From contig NZ_CP109460.1 in assembly GCF_036227565.1 (NCBI RefSeq), forward strand, positions 5,332,001 through 5,396,000: DNA of 64,000 nt, given 5' to 3'. Under the pieces are notes generated by a model. That model saw only the letters and a list, made by a program, of their open reading frames with translations, had not been told where the DNA came from and did not search any database. The stretch comes from Streptomyces sp. NBC_01454. Its GTDB lineage: Bacteria > Actinomycetota > Actinomycetes > Streptomycetales > Streptomycetaceae. The position numbers and the translations under genes are program-made. Shown piece after piece: positions 26,906 to 35,443 of this stretch (position 1 is its first letter; each line of letters starts with the position of its first letter).

Positions 26906-27986
26906 CAAGCGCGCCGAGGCGCCACCCGGCGAACGGTCCGGCACCCGGCCGGGCGCGGACCGGGCCCCGACGATCCGCGGCGTCGCCGAGCGCGCGGGCG
27001 TCTCCAAATCGCTCGTCTCGCTCGTGCTGCAGGGTTCACCACGGGTCAGCGACGCCAAACGGCAGGCCGTGCTGGCGGCCATCGACGAACTGGGCTACCG
27101 CCCCAACGCCGCGGCCCGCAGCCTCGTCGCACGCCGCACCCAGACCGTCGGCGTCCTGCTCAACGACATGCGTAACCCCTGGTTCGTCGAGGTGCTCGAC
27201 GGCCTCAACTCCCTGCTGCAGGCGCACGACCTGCGGATGCTGATGGCTGACGGACGGCTGGACCGGCGGGCCGGCCACGGATTCGCCCGGACCTTCCAGG
27301 AACTACGGGTCGACGGTCTCGTCGTCGTCGGCACCCTCCCGGACACCGCGGGCCTCGCCGAGGTCGCCGAGCGGCTGCCGACCGTCATCGCGGGCAACCA
27401 CGAACCCCGCCTGCCGCACACCGACCTCGTCGCCAACGACGACGAGCACGGCGCCCGGCTCGCCACCGAACACCTCATCGGCCTCGGCCACCGGCGGCTC
27501 GCCCATATCGCCGGACAGGGGCCGGTCGGCGAGCGGCGCCGGCGCGGCTTCGAGACCGCCGTGCGCTCCCACGGCCTGGCGGCGGACGCCGTCGTGGAGA
27601 GCGGCGACGGCACCGAGGAGGGCGGCTACCGCGCCGCCGTCCGACTGCTCGGCCCCCCGCGCGCCACCCGCGGGGCCACCGCCGAACGCCCCACCGCTGT
27701 CTTCGCGTTCAACGACATCTCCTGCGTCGGCGCGCTGTCCGCCGCCCAGGAGCTGGGCCTGGACGTACCCGCCGACCTCTCCCTCGTCGGCTACGACAAC
27801 ACCTACCTCGCCCGCATCCGCCACCTCTGGCTGAACTCCGTGAACAACGCCAGCCATGAGGTCGGCCGGCGCGCGGCGCGCTGCCTCCTGGATCGCATGG
27901 AACGCCCGGACGCCCCGGCGGGACACCAACTCGTCGCCCCGGAACTGGAGATCAGAGGCTCGACGGCACCGCCCGGGGCCGTCTGA
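26892..27986 (+). CDS. LacI-family transcriptional repressor
   Basis: A 364-residue regulator. After a 25-residue basic tail, the LacI helix-turn-helix spans about 26-75 (TIRGVAERAGVSKSLVSLVL, then GYRPNAAARSL as hinge helix). A periplasmic-binding-type sugar domain follows, with VGVLLNDMRNPWF, the effector loop and the terminal segment LSLVGYDNTYLARI. ATG 26892 is nine bases after GGAAGGA. Two near-identical operators, one in the divergent Gfo/Idh promoter and one over its own start, indicate control of both genes. The effector is probably a cyclitol or sugar related to the Gfo/Idh substrate; this is an inference from context. Confidence 0.92.
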   Translation: MERSNKRAEAPPGERSGTRPGADRAPTIRGVAERAGVSKSLVSLVLQGSPRVSDAKRQAVLAAIDELGYRPNAAARSLVARRTQTVGVLLNDMRNPWFVEVLDGLNSLLQAHDLRMLMADGRLDRRAGHGFARTFQELRVDGLVVVGTLPDTAGLAEVAERLPTVIAGNHEPRLPHTDLVANDDEHGARLATEHLIGLGHRRLAHIAGQGPVGERRRRGFETAVRSHGLAADAVVESGDGTEEGGYRAAVRLLGPPRATRGATAERPTAVFAFNDISCVGALSAAQELGLDVPADLSLVGYDNTYLARIRHLWLNSVNNASHEVGRRAARCLLDRMERPDAPAGHQLVAPELEIRGSTAPPGAV

Positions 27987-28059
27987 GCCTTCACGCGGCC
28001 CTGTTCCCGGGGTGCCGGTCGGGTGGCGCTCAGCGTCAGTCGTGCGGTTCCGGTGGCGC

Positions 28060-28254
28060 TCAGCGTCGGCCGCGTTGGCCCGGTCGCTGGGCCACCCACG
28101 CTCTGACGGTATCGGCGAACCAGAACGGTTTTCCGCCCTCCACCAGATCCGGTTCGGGCAGCAGCCCGTGCTTGCGGTACGAGCGCACGGTGTCCGGCTG
28201 CACCTGGATGTGCGCGGCGATCTCCTTGTACGACCAGAGCTTGCGGTCGGTCAT
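28060..28254 (-). CDS. Small MerR/excisionase-like helix-turn-helix protein
   Basis: A 64-residue protein that is essentially one winged helix-turn-helix: SYKEIAAHIQVQPDTVRSYRKHGLLPEPD, then a wing ending GGKPFWFADTVRAWVAQRPG. This layout resembles AlpA/excisionase and truncated MerR domains. ATG 28254 has AGGAGG eight bases upstream; the GTG three codons earlier touches that site and is less likely. It stands alone. Its 3' end overlaps a 16-bp direct repeat (28022-28037 and 28052-28067). Similar orphan proteins are common in Streptomyces chromosomes and their targets are unknown. It lies 27 kb from the recombinase in this window, so an excisionase partnership is not supported. Confidence 0.78.
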   Translation of the reverse strand: MTDRKLWSYKEIAAHIQVQPDTVRSYRKHGLLPEPDLVEGGKPFWFADTVRAWVAQRPGQRGRR

Positions 28255-28557
28255 CTCTGCCACCTCCTGAGCGCCGTACGCAGGCTCGGCCCGGGGGAGC
28301 CGGCAGGGGCCGCGACGGCCTGGTGATCACTCACCCTGTGCCTGGACAACGACACGGAGTAACCGCCGGGGAGGGGCTGTTGAACGGCTGTGACGGAAGC
28401 CCCGCGTAACGGTGACAGCCGTGACGCGCGGCGGATGGCTGTGACGCGGACGGGACGGGAGGGGACGCGAGGGGACGGGGCGGGGCGGGTGGCGGGCGGG
28501 CCCGTCGGCCGGTGTGCCACGGGCCGGGGGGCCGGGGAGCCGTGCCCGAACGGCCGT
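28255..28557. other. 300-bp gap without a gene
   Basis: This lies between the small HTH gene and the next terminator. It holds three copies of GGCTGTGACG-like sequence (28388, 28415 reversed variant, 28436) and a G-rich stretch (28450-28500). No coding bias is seen in any frame; it presumably contains the promoter of the HTH gene. Confidence 0.4.
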
Positions 28558-28597
28558 GTGGCGGGCCGGTTCCCGGGAGGGGGAACCGGCCCGCCAC
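28558..28597 (-). terminator. Very strong terminator of the peptidoglycan-binding gene
   Basis: A 17-bp perfect stem (arms 28558-28574 and 28581-28597, ending in GGCCGGTTCCC / GGGAACCGGCC) with a 6-nt loop. It begins 29 bp beyond the stop on the reverse strand. Confidence 0.88.
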
Positions 28598-28626
28598 CTG
28601 TGAGCTGCGGACCTGCCGGGCGCCGG

Positions 28627-28995
28627 TCAGGCGTGGTAGAGCGCGTGCCAGGTCGTCTTGTCGACCTTGCCGTTGGCGGTCAGATGCTGCCGGGACTGGA
28701 ACTTCTTCACCGCGGCCAGGGTCTTGGGACCGAAGTACCCGGTCACCTCTCCCCAGCGCAGATAGCGACGGTTCGCCAGCAGGCACTGCACCTGCGAGAC
28801 GCGGTCGCCGCGCTGACCGTAGACGGTCAGGGCGCTTCCGTTGTAGTAGGCGCAGGCCGCCAGCGTGTCGGGCCGTCCGGCGGTCCGCTCCGCGGCGGAC
28901 GCCGGACCGGTCAGCAGGCCGGCCGTGAGCAGACCCGCGGTCGCGGTCAGGACGGCAGTGCGGGTGAGGGCGTGACTGAGTGTGTGGGCATTCAC
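28627..28995 (-). CDS. Secreted peptidoglycan-binding domain protein
   Basis: A 122-residue exported protein. The signal peptide (about 1-38) ends in GPASA. Residues 60-120 are a PG-binding-1 (three-helix) domain, with VSQVQCLLANRRYLRWGEVTGYFGPKT and VKKFQSRQHLTANGKVDKTTWHAL. Two cysteines (ACAYYNGS and VQCLL) can form a disulfide. GTG 28995 lies five bases after GGTGG; the frame upstream is unsupported. There is no catalytic domain, so it is a small wall-associated protein. It is a single-gene unit with its own terminator. Confidence 0.82.
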   Translation of the reverse strand: MNAHTLSHALTRTAVLTATAGLLTAGLLTGPASAAERTAGRPDTLAACAYYNGSALTVYGQRGDRVSQVQCLLANRRYLRWGEVTGYFGPKTLAAVKKFQSRQHLTANGKVDKTTWHALYHA

Positions 28996-29088
28996 GATTT
29001 CCACCGTTTCCCCCGGTTGGATGTGATTCCACCCGGGAGGACGTCGGGGCAACATCGGACGGTTCCCGGTGATATCCCGTCAATTCCC

Positions 29089-30498
29089 TTAGCCGGCCGC
29101 CACCTTGCGCAGTTCGTGCTCCAGGTCCTCCAGCGCCAGGCCCTTGGTCTCCGGCGCGTACCGGCGGCAGAACACCAGGGACAACACACACATCACGCCG
29201 AAGAACCAGAAGGTCGTGCCGGCGCCCACCGCGTCGAGCAGCAGCGGGAAGGCCAGCGCCACCCCGAAGTTGACCAGCCACATCACGAACACCGCGGCGC
29301 CCATGGCCAGCCCGCGGACCTGGAGCGGGAACATCTCCGCGAGCAGCAGCCAGACCCCGGTGTTCAACGTGGCCTGCATGAACGCCATGTAGAGCACCAT
29401 CAGACCGAGCACCAGGGCACTGACCGCCGTGGAGTGCGGAAGGCGGAAGGCGGCGCCGAGCAGGGCGAGCGAGACGGTCATCCCGGCCAGGCCGGTGAGC
29501 AGCATGGGCCGCCGGCCGACCCGGTCGATCAGCGACATCCCGACCGCGGTGGCGACGACCGAGATGACACCGACCGCGATGGTGGCCGTGATCGAGTCAC
29601 CGGTCCCCAGTCCCGTCGACGCCAGGATCTTGGGCGCGAAATACACCACCGCGTTGACGCCGGTGATCTGCTGGACGGCCGCCAGCCCGATGCCGACCAG
29701 CAGCAGCCGCCGCACCCACGGGGTCCGCAACTGCTGCCAGGTGCCGCGCCGGGCGTCGTCCTCCAGCGTGCGGGCCTGATCGATACGGGCCAGCTCGGCG
29801 GGCACGTCCTCGGCCGGCAGCGTACGGCGCAGCACCCGGGCCGCCTCGTCGCGACGGCCCTTGCTGATGTACCAGCGCGGGGTGTCCGGCAGGAAGAACA
29901 GTCCGGCGAACAGCGCCACCGCCGGCAGCGCGGCCAGACCCAGCATCCAGCGCCAGGCCGCCCAGTGCGCCAGCACCGCATTGATCAGATAGGCGAGCAG
30001 CTGACCACTGACGATCATCAGCGAGTTGAAGGAGACCAGCCGGCCACGGATGTGCGGAGGCGCGATCTCGGAGAGATAGAGCGGAGTGATCACGGAGGCG
30101 CTGCCGACGGCGAGACCGAGCACGAACCGCGCCACGGTCATGGCCGCGACGCCCGGCGAGAACGCGACGGCCAGGGCGCCGCCGATGAACACCGCGCCCG
30201 CCCACAACAGGGAGTTGCGCCGCCCCAGCGCGTCGGACATCCGCCCGCCGAGCAGCGAACCGAAGGCCGCGCCGATCAGCAGCGCGCTGGTGATGACGCC
30301 CTCACCCAGGGAGGTGAGGCCGAAGTGCTCCTCCATGAAGGGCAGGGCGCCGGATATCACTCCGGTGTCGTAGCCGAACAGGGCACCGCCCAGGGCGGCG
30401 ACGGCGGCGATGGCGACGAGGAAACGCCTGGCGTTACGGGCGGCCCGCGCGGCAGCGGGCGGGCCGGCGGGCGCGAGCCGGCTGGTCGGGGCGGCCAT
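29089..30498 (-). CDS. MFS sugar-porter transporter, myo-inositol/sugar symporter type
   Basis: A 469-residue, 12-helix transporter of the MFS sugar-porter family. Signatures are GYDTGVISGALPF in helix 1, the RxGRR-type loop DALGRRNSLL, PLYLSEIAPPHIRGRL after helix 5, the ITGVNAVVYFAPKI block in helix 7, DRVGRRPML, and the ending PETKGLALEDLE. These match the inositol (IolT) and arabinose/xylose symporters. ATG 30498 has GGAGCTG seven bases upstream. It lies downstream of the inositol-type dehydrogenase on the same strand, 317 bp away, which favours inositol or a related cyclitol as substrate. Confidence 0.87.
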   Translation of the reverse strand: MAAPTSRLAPAGPPAAARAARNARRFLVAIAAVAALGGALFGYDTGVISGALPFMEEHFGLTSLGEGVITSALLIGAAFGSLLGGRMSDALGRRNSLLWAGAVFIGGALAVAFSPGVAAMTVARFVLGLAVGSASVITPLYLSEIAPPHIRGRLVSFNSLMIVSGQLLAYLINAVLAHWAAWRWMLGLAALPAVALFAGLFFLPDTPRWYISKGRRDEAARVLRRTLPAEDVPAELARIDQARTLEDDARRGTWQQLRTPWVRRLLLVGIGLAAVQQITGVNAVVYFAPKILASTGLGTGDSITATIAVGVISVVATAVGMSLIDRVGRRPMLLTGLAGMTVSLALLGAAFRLPHSTAVSALVLGLMVLYMAFMQATLNTGVWLLLAEMFPLQVRGLAMGAAVFVMWLVNFGVALAFPLLLDAVGAGTTFWFFGVMCVLSLVFCRRYAPETKGLALEDLEHELRKVAAG

Positions 30499-30815
30499 CG
30501 TCAGCTCCGGCTCGCCGGGCCGGCCGAACCGGCGGCCGGGGTGGTGGAGGGTGCAGGCAGTGCGGTGGAACGGCGCCGGGCGGCGCCATGAGCGAGGTGC
30601 ACGGTGCGGGGGCCTTTCGGTGGATCGACAGCGGCGGCGACTGCGGCGGCAGCGGCGGTCGCGTCGGGGGCGGTGGCGCGCCACAGCGGTAGGGCGTCGG
30701 CCGGCCGGCTCGGCTCGGCTCGGCTCGGCGGGACGGTCCCGGCTCAGTGGTGGGTGTGCCTCAGCGCGGTGGGTGTGTCTTGGCGCGGTGGGTGTGTCTT
30801 GGCGGTGGGTGGGCC
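30499..30815. repeat. Gap with two simple tandem repeats
   Basis: This 317-bp spacer between the dehydrogenase and the transporter shows no coding bias. It contains four to five copies of GGCTC (about 30709-30731) and two 19-bp copies of the CGCGGTGGGTGTGTCTTGG unit (about 30765-30805), the last running up to the dehydrogenase stop. Confidence 0.6.
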
Positions 30816-31835
30816 TCAGCGGTACAGGGCGGGCCGTTCGATCAGTTCGACGGCCACCCGCTCGCCGGTGGACTGGGCGCGCACGCCCGCCTCGCACACC
30901 GCGGCCGCGGCATAGCCGTCCCAGCAGCTGGGGCCCTCGACCTCGCCGCGCAGGGTGGCGTGCACCCAGCGCTGCACCTGCCGGTCGTAGGCCTCCTCGA
31001 AGCGCTCCACGAAGCCGGGCGGGATGGCACCGCCCCAGCGGCCCGCGGTGTTGCTGAACACCCCGTGGTCGTCGCCGATCCTGGCGGTGCCGCCCTCGCA
31101 GACCGCCTCACAGCTGACCTGGTAGCCGAAGCCGCAGTTGACGAAGAGCTCGGTGTCCACGACCCGGCCCCCCGCGGTCTCGAAGAGGATCAGCTGCGGG
31201 TCACTGAGGCCCTCGGGCGCGTTCCCCGTGGGCGCGGGGCGCAGCACCCGTACGGCAGTGATCTCGTCGTCCAGCAGCCAGCGGGTCACATCGATCTCGT
31301 GCACGACCGAGTCGTTGATCATCATCGCGTTGGTGAAGCCGGGCGGGGTGTCGGCGTTGCGGTGCTTGTTGTGCAGCATCAGCGGGCGGCCGTGAACGCC
31401 CTGGTCCAGCAGGGACTTGAGGCTGCGGTAGCCGGCGTCGTAGCGGCGCATGAAGCCCACCTGCACCCGGCGGTGCCCCAGCGCCCGCTCGGCCTCCAGC
31501 ACGCGCAGCGCGGAGGCCGCGTCCGGCGTCAGCGGCTTCTCGCACAGCACCGGCAGATCGCGCGCGAAGGCGTCCAGCAGCGTCGCCTCGTGCGCGGGCC
31601 CCGGCGAGGCGATCAGCAGGGCGTCCACGGCGGGGTCGTCCATGGCGGCGGACGGGTCGGTGTAGGCGGTACACCCCTCGATGCCGTCGGCGAGGTGCTT
31701 GGCGCGGGCCGCGTCGATGTCGACCACGGCCGCCACCCGGGCGCCGCTGATCACCTCGTCGATCCGGCGTACGTGGTCGGCGCCCATGCGGCCGGTGCCG
31801 ATGACCGCCACACCGAGGGTTCCGAGCGAAGTCAT
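30816..31835 (-). CDS. iolG: Inositol 2-dehydrogenase (Gfo/Idh/MocA family)
   Basis: A 339-residue dehydrogenase expected to oxidise myo-inositol to 2-keto-inositol with NAD. The nucleotide site is [20 protein letters not shown] lies in LCEKPLTPD (about 98). The IolG-type substrate segment [16 protein letters not shown] is followed by [15 protein letters not shown] with the catalytic Asp/His. ATG 31835 has only a weak GAGGAC ahead. It faces a control region with an ATTAC/GTAAT inverted repeat. With the genes at 32162-39757 it completes the inositol pathway, so I call it the main IolG; the paralogue at 25627 may act on an isomer. Confidence 0.86.
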   Translation of the reverse strand: MTSLGTLGVAVIGTGRMGADHVRRIDEVISGARVAAVVDIDAARAKHLADGIEGCTAYTDPSAAMDDPAVDALLIASPGPAHEATLLDAFARDLPVLCEKPLTPDAASALRVLEAERALGHRRVQVGFMRRYDAGYRSLKSLLDQGVHGRPLMLHNKHRNADTPPGFTNAMMINDSVVHEIDVTRWLLDDEITAVRVLRPAPTGNAPEGLSDPQLILFETAGGRVVDTELFVNCGFGYQVSCEAVCEGGTARIGDDHGVFSNTAGRWGGAIPPGFVERFEEAYDRQVQRWVHATLRGEVEGPSCWDGYAAAAVCEAGVRAQSTGERVAVELIERPALYR

Positions 31836-31866
31836 GTCGTCCTCACGTCCTTACGTGTCCCAAACT

Positions 31867-31913
31867 ACTACGGAGAGTGTGCTGCACCCGGGAAACTAAT
31901 TACTCTCTGTAAT
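31867..31913. promoter_or_regulatory. Pair of related operator-like sites upstream of iolG
   Basis: ATTAC-TCTCT-GTAAT (31899-31913) is a perfect 5+5 inverted repeat. The reverse strand of 31867-31880 reads ACACTCTCCGTAGT, matching it at 10 of 14 positions. Both lie 32-78 bp before the iolG start. The regulator is not identifiable here; a GntR- or LacI-type inositol repressor is a guess. Confidence 0.5.
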
Positions 31914-31980
31914 CGTTGCCGGGGTATGAGGAGGCGTCACGAGGCAGGCGCACGAGGTCCAGGATGGCTCAGGAGGAGCC

Positions 31981-32028
31981 TGACGAGCCTGAAGCTCGAC
32001 GAGCCTGAAGCCTGACGAGCCTGAAGCC
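31981..32028 (+). repeat. Three 16-bp tandem repeats
   Basis: Three consecutive copies of a TGACGAGCCTGAAGCC-type unit, followed by diverging CGACGTGCC copies to about 32050. They fill the 3' side of the gap between iolG's promoter and the iolE stop (31914-32161), where no gene is visible. Confidence 0.85.
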
Positions 32029-32161
32029 CGACGTGCCCGACGTGCCCGAGAGCCCAGAGCGCCCCAGGAGGCCCGACGAGCCCGAGAAGTCAGGGGGCTG
32101 GGGGGCTCGGTGGCTCGGGGAGGCTCAGAGGGCCCTGGAGGCCGGGGGGCCTCGGGGCGGC

Positions 32162-33082
32162 TCAGGCGCCGCAGGAGCGCAGAAAGCGCCGGGTCCGCTC
32201 GGCGATCGGGAGCGGCTGGTCGGGCGGGCAGGGGTACATGTCCTGCTCGACGATGGCGAAGAGGTCGACGTCCAGCTCCTGGGCGGCCTCCAGGACGGGC
32301 GGCAGCGCGGGCACGCCCAGCGGCGGTTCGCACATCACGCCCTGCCTGACGGCGGGCCCGAAGGGCGTGCCCTTGGCGACGACGTCGGCGAGGATGTCCG
32401 GGTCGACCTGCTTGAGGTGGAGGTAGCCGATCCGCTCGCCGTAGGTGCGGATGAGCTTGACGCTGTCGCCGCCGCAGTAGGCGTAGTGGCCGGTGTCCAG
32501 GCAGAGGTTGACCAGGTCGGAGTCGGTGGCGTGCAGGAAGCGCTCGACGTGTTCCTCGGTGTCGATGTGGGTGTCGGCGTGCGGGTGCACGACGATGTCC
32601 AGCCCGAACTCGTCCCGCACGCGCTCGGCCAGCCGTTCCGTGCCGGTCGTCAGATGCGTCCACTGCTCGGCGGTCAGCTCGCGCGGCTCGATCTCCTCGG
32701 CCGTCTTGTCGTCCCGCCAGAAGGAGGGGATGACGACGAGGTGCCCCGCGCCCATCTCCCGGGTGAGGGTGGCGACCTCGGAGACGTGCGCCCAGGTCTT
32801 GTCCCATACGGCCGGGCCGTGGTGCAGGGAGGTGAAGATCGTGCCGGCCGAGACCTTCAGGCCGCGGCGGGCGGTCTCGTCGCGCAGCACGGCGGGATCG
32901 GTGGGCAGGTAGCCGTACGGGCCCAGTTCGATCCACTCGTAGCCGGCCCCGGTGACCTCGTCCAGGAAGCGCTGCCAGGGGACCTGCTGGTCATCCTCGG
33001 GGAACCAGACTCCCCACGAGTCGGGTGCGGAGCCGATGCGGAGGCGGTCCAGGACGGGCGGGGCGGCATGGGAAGCGGACAT
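32162..33082 (-). CDS. iolE: Inosose dehydratase-like TIM-barrel protein
   Basis: A 306-residue xylose-isomerase-like TIM-barrel protein with the IolE opening IGSAPDSWGVWFPED and GYEWIELGPYGYLP. Metal-site residues appear in HLVVIPSFW, DIVVHPHADTHI, NLCLDTGHYAY, GYLHLKQVDP and FAIVEQDMY. It should dehydrate 2-keto-myo-inositol to the diketone used by IolD. ATG 33082 follows AGAGGAGAG; the ORF continues upstream without a start signal. It is divergent from iolC and shares TAAGGAC operator copies with it. Assignment to IolE rather than IolH or IolI rests on the start motif and on the absence of another candidate nearby. Confidence 0.8.
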   Translation of the reverse strand: MSASHAAPPVLDRLRIGSAPDSWGVWFPEDDQQVPWQRFLDEVTGAGYEWIELGPYGYLPTDPAVLRDETARRGLKVSAGTIFTSLHHGPAVWDKTWAHVSEVATLTREMGAGHLVVIPSFWRDDKTAEEIEPRELTAEQWTHLTTGTERLAERVRDEFGLDIVVHPHADTHIDTEEHVERFLHATDSDLVNLCLDTGHYAYCGGDSVKLIRTYGERIGYLHLKQVDPDILADVVAKGTPFGPAVRQGVMCEPPLGVPALPPVLEAAQELDVDLFAIVEQDMYPCPPDQPLPIAERTRRFLRSCGA

Positions 33083-33181
33083 GCTGCGGCTCTCCTCTCG
33101 CCGGTCGACGGTGACCGGGAGGCGCTGGGGTGGGGTTGTGGGGCACAGCCTCTCTGCCGCCCCGGGGAGTGTCAAGACTTC

Positions 33182-33205
33182 GTCCTGACATAAGGACTTA
33201 AGGAC
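33182..33205. promoter_or_regulatory. TAAGGAC operator cluster on the iolE side
   Basis: GTCCT-GACAT-AAGGAC is an inverted repeat at 33182-33197, and a further TAAGGAC follows at 33199-33205. A third copy, GTAAGGAC, lies at 33355-33362 next to the iolC -35 element. The shared heptamer suggests one regulator for both directions. The spacer between (33221-33290) has three 12-bp GCGCCGGAGTAT-type units and G-rich repeats. Confidence 0.55.
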
Positions 33206-33368
33206 TTTGTAGCCTGGGGTGCGCCGGAGTATGCGCCGGAGTATGCGACGGGCGGGGGACTGACGGGGGGCTGACGGGGGCTGGCGGGGGTGTGCGGGGT
33301 GGCTCCTGTTCACCCTCCACGCCTTTCGGGCATTGCTCTCCTTGACGTCAGTATGTAAGGACAAAGTA

Positions 33369-33397
33369 TTGACAGGGTCTGGTTCTCCCCGTTAGAC
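33369..33397 (+). promoter_or_regulatory. Promoter of the iolC-iolJ-like-iolB-iolD-mmsA operon
   Basis: A consensus -35 TTGACA (33369-33374), a 17-bp spacer and TTAGAC (33392-33397) lie about 60 bp before the iolC start. A TAAGGAC operator copy (33356-33362) ends seven bases ahead of the -35, a position suited to repression or activation. Confidence 0.7.
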
Positions 33398-33455
33398 CTT
33401 TCCTCAGAGCCGAACCCGCTGAACCCGCCGCGCCGGCTGACCCGAAGGGGCGCAC

Positions 33456-34457
33456 ATGACCGAGCCGTACGACCTGATCACCATGGGCCGCATCGGAGTG
33501 GATCTCTATCCGCTGCAGACCGGTGTGCCGCTGGCCCAGGTCGAGACCTTCGGGAAGTTTCTCGGCGGATCCGCCACCAATGTCGCGGTCGCCGCGGCCC
33601 GGCTCGGCCGCCGCAGCGCGGTCATCAGCCGTACCGGGCGTGACCCGTTCGGCGACTACCTCCACCAGGCGTTGCGCGACTTCGGGGTCGACGACCGCTG
33701 GGTGACCGCCGTCGACGCCCACCCGACGCCGGTCACCTTCTGCGAGATCTTCCCGCCGGATGACTTCCCGCTCTACTTCTACCGCCGTCCCAAGGCCCCC
33801 GACCTGGTCATCCACCCGGAGGAGCTGGACCGGGAGGCCATCGCGGCGGCCCGGATCTTCTGGATCACCGGCACCGGGCTGTGCGAGGAGCCCAGCCGCG
33901 GCGCCACGCTCGCCGCGCTGGAGGCCCGCGCCGGAGCTTCGGCGGGCGGCACCACGGTCTTCGACCTCGACTGGCGGCCGATGTTCTGGGGCGGTGAGGG
34001 CGGCGCCTCCGGGGACGGCGGGCCGACCGGGGCCGCGGCGATGGCCGCCGCCCGTCCGTATTACGAGGCCGCGCTGCGGCACGCCACCGTGGCGGTCGGC
34101 AATGTCGACGAGGCCGAGGTCGCCACCGGACTGCGCGAACCCAAGGCCTGTGCCCAGGCGCTGCTGGACAAGGGCGTCGAACTCGCCGTCATCAAGCAGG
34201 GCCCCAAGGGCGTCCTCGCCGTCCACCGCGACGGGCGCACCGCGGAGGTCCCGCCCACCCCCGTCGAGGTCGTCAACGGCCTCGGCGCCGGTGACGCCTT
34301 CGGTGGCGCGCTCTGTCACGGCCTGCTGGCCGGCTGGGATCTGGAGCCGATGATGCGCTACGCCAACGCCGCCGGAGCCCTCGTCGCCGGCCGGCTGGCC
34401 TGCTCCTCGGCGATGCCCACGGCCGGCGAGGTCGACGCGTTCCTCGCGAGCCGGTGA
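33456..34457 (+). CDS. iolC: 5-dehydro-2-deoxygluconokinase (PfkB family)
   Basis: A 333-residue PfkB-family sugar kinase. It phosphorylates 2-deoxy-5-keto-gluconate, the fifth step of inositol breakdown. The N-terminal IolC-like block is YDLITMGRIGVDLYPLQTGVPL, and GGSATNVAVAAARLG is PfkB signature 1. FDLDWRPMFW is typical of IolC. NGLGAGDAFGGAL is signature 2, with the catalytic Asp. ATG 33456 follows GAAGGGG. It is the first gene of the rightward operon, with the promoter at 33369-33397. Confidence 0.93.
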   Translation: MTEPYDLITMGRIGVDLYPLQTGVPLAQVETFGKFLGGSATNVAVAAARLGRRSAVISRTGRDPFGDYLHQALRDFGVDDRWVTAVDAHPTPVTFCEIFPPDDFPLYFYRRPKAPDLVIHPEELDREAIAAARIFWITGTGLCEEPSRGATLAALEARAGASAGGTTVFDLDWRPMFWGGEGGASGDGGPTGAAAMAAARPYYEAALRHATVAVGNVDEAEVATGLREPKACAQALLDKGVELAVIKQGPKGVLAVHRDGRTAEVPPTPVEVVNGLGAGDAFGGALCHGLLAGWDLEPMMRYANAAGALVAGRLACSSAMPTAGEVDAFLASR

Positions 34458-34525
34458 CCCCCGTGGCCGCGCGCGTCCTGCGGTCCGCCCGCCCCACCTG
34501 TGCACTCAAGAAGGTGAGTTGAGCC

Positions 34526-35413
34526 TTGACTCCTCGGATCAGTGACCTCGCGACGCTGCGGGCCCGGCACCCCGAAGCCGTCGCGGAGGCCGCCGCGCGC
34601 CGCACCCGTCGCCCGCTCCTCGGCGACCGAGGCCGGCTGATGATCGTCGCCGCCGACCACCCGGCCCGCGGCGCGCTCGCCGTCGGTGACCGGCAGCTCG
34701 CCATGGCCAACCGCTTCGACCTGCTGGAACGTCTGGTGCTCGCGCTGTCGCGGCCCGGCGTGGACGGGGTGCTCGCCACCGCCGACATCCTGGAGGACCT
34801 GCTGCTGATCGGCGCCCTGGAGGGCAAGGTCGTGATGGGTTCGATGAACCGCGGCGGCATCGCGGGCGCCTCCTTCGAGATGGACGACCGCTTCACCGGC
34901 CACCGGCCGCAGGACCTCGCCCGGCTCCGCTTCGACGCCGGCAAGCTGCTGCTGCGCATCGACTACGCCGACCCCGGCTCGCTCACCACGCTGGAGACCA
35001 CCGCCCGCGCCATCGACGCGATGGCCGAGCGGCAACTGCCCGTCTTCGTCGAGCCGTTCCTCTCCTCCCGGATAGAGGGCAAGGTCCGCAACGACCTCGG
35101 GGCCGAGGCCGTCACCCACTCCGTGGCCATCGCCTCCGGCCTCGGCGGCACCTCCGCCTACACCTGGCTCAAGCTGCCGGTCACCGACGACCCCGAGGCG
35201 ATGGCCCGGGTCTGCGAGACCACCACGCTGCCGACCGTGCTGCTCGGCGGCGACATCGGCAGCACCGTCCGGGACCAGGAAGCCGTCTACGAGAAGTGGC
35301 GCAAGGCGCTGCGGCTGCCGACGGTGCAGGGGCTGGTCGTGGGCCGCTCGCTGCTCTACCCCGCCGACGGGGACGTCGTCGCCGCCGTGGACACCGCCGT
35401 GGGCCTGCTGTGA
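34526..35413 (+). CDS. Class I aldolase-like (beta/alpha)8 protein of the inositol operon
   Basis: A 295-residue TIM-barrel protein of the actinobacterial Cgl0159-type family found in inositol clusters. Barrel segments include LMIVAADHPARGAL, GVLATADILEDLLL, KVVMGSMNRGG, LPVFVEPFL, TAYTWLKLPV (Lys as probable Schiff-base residue) and TVLLGGDIG. The position right after iolC suggests cleavage of 2-deoxy-5-keto-gluconate 6-phosphate to DHAP and malonate semialdehyde, the IolJ reaction; this is an inference. The start is TTG 34526, seven bases after AAGGTGAG. It lies 68 bp after iolC in the same operon. Confidence 0.78.
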   Translation: MTPRISDLATLRARHPEAVAEAAARRTRRPLLGDRGRLMIVAADHPARGALAVGDRQLAMANRFDLLERLVLALSRPGVDGVLATADILEDLLLIGALEGKVVMGSMNRGGIAGASFEMDDRFTGHRPQDLARLRFDAGKLLLRIDYADPGSLTTLETTARAIDAMAERQLPVFVEPFLSSRIEGKVRNDLGAEAVTHSVAIASGLGGTSAYTWLKLPVTDDPEAMARVCETTTLPTVLLGGDIGSTVRDQEAVYEKWRKALRLPTVQGLVVGRSLLYPADGDVVAAVDTAVGLL

Positions 35414-35443
35414 ACGCCGCGACCCGGGCAGGAGACTCGACAC

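Noticed and set aside
32162..33082. Long reverse frame 31896-32936 in the iolE region as a separate gene
   Set aside because: It is out of frame with the TIM-barrel protein and translates to Arg/Pro-rich sequence.
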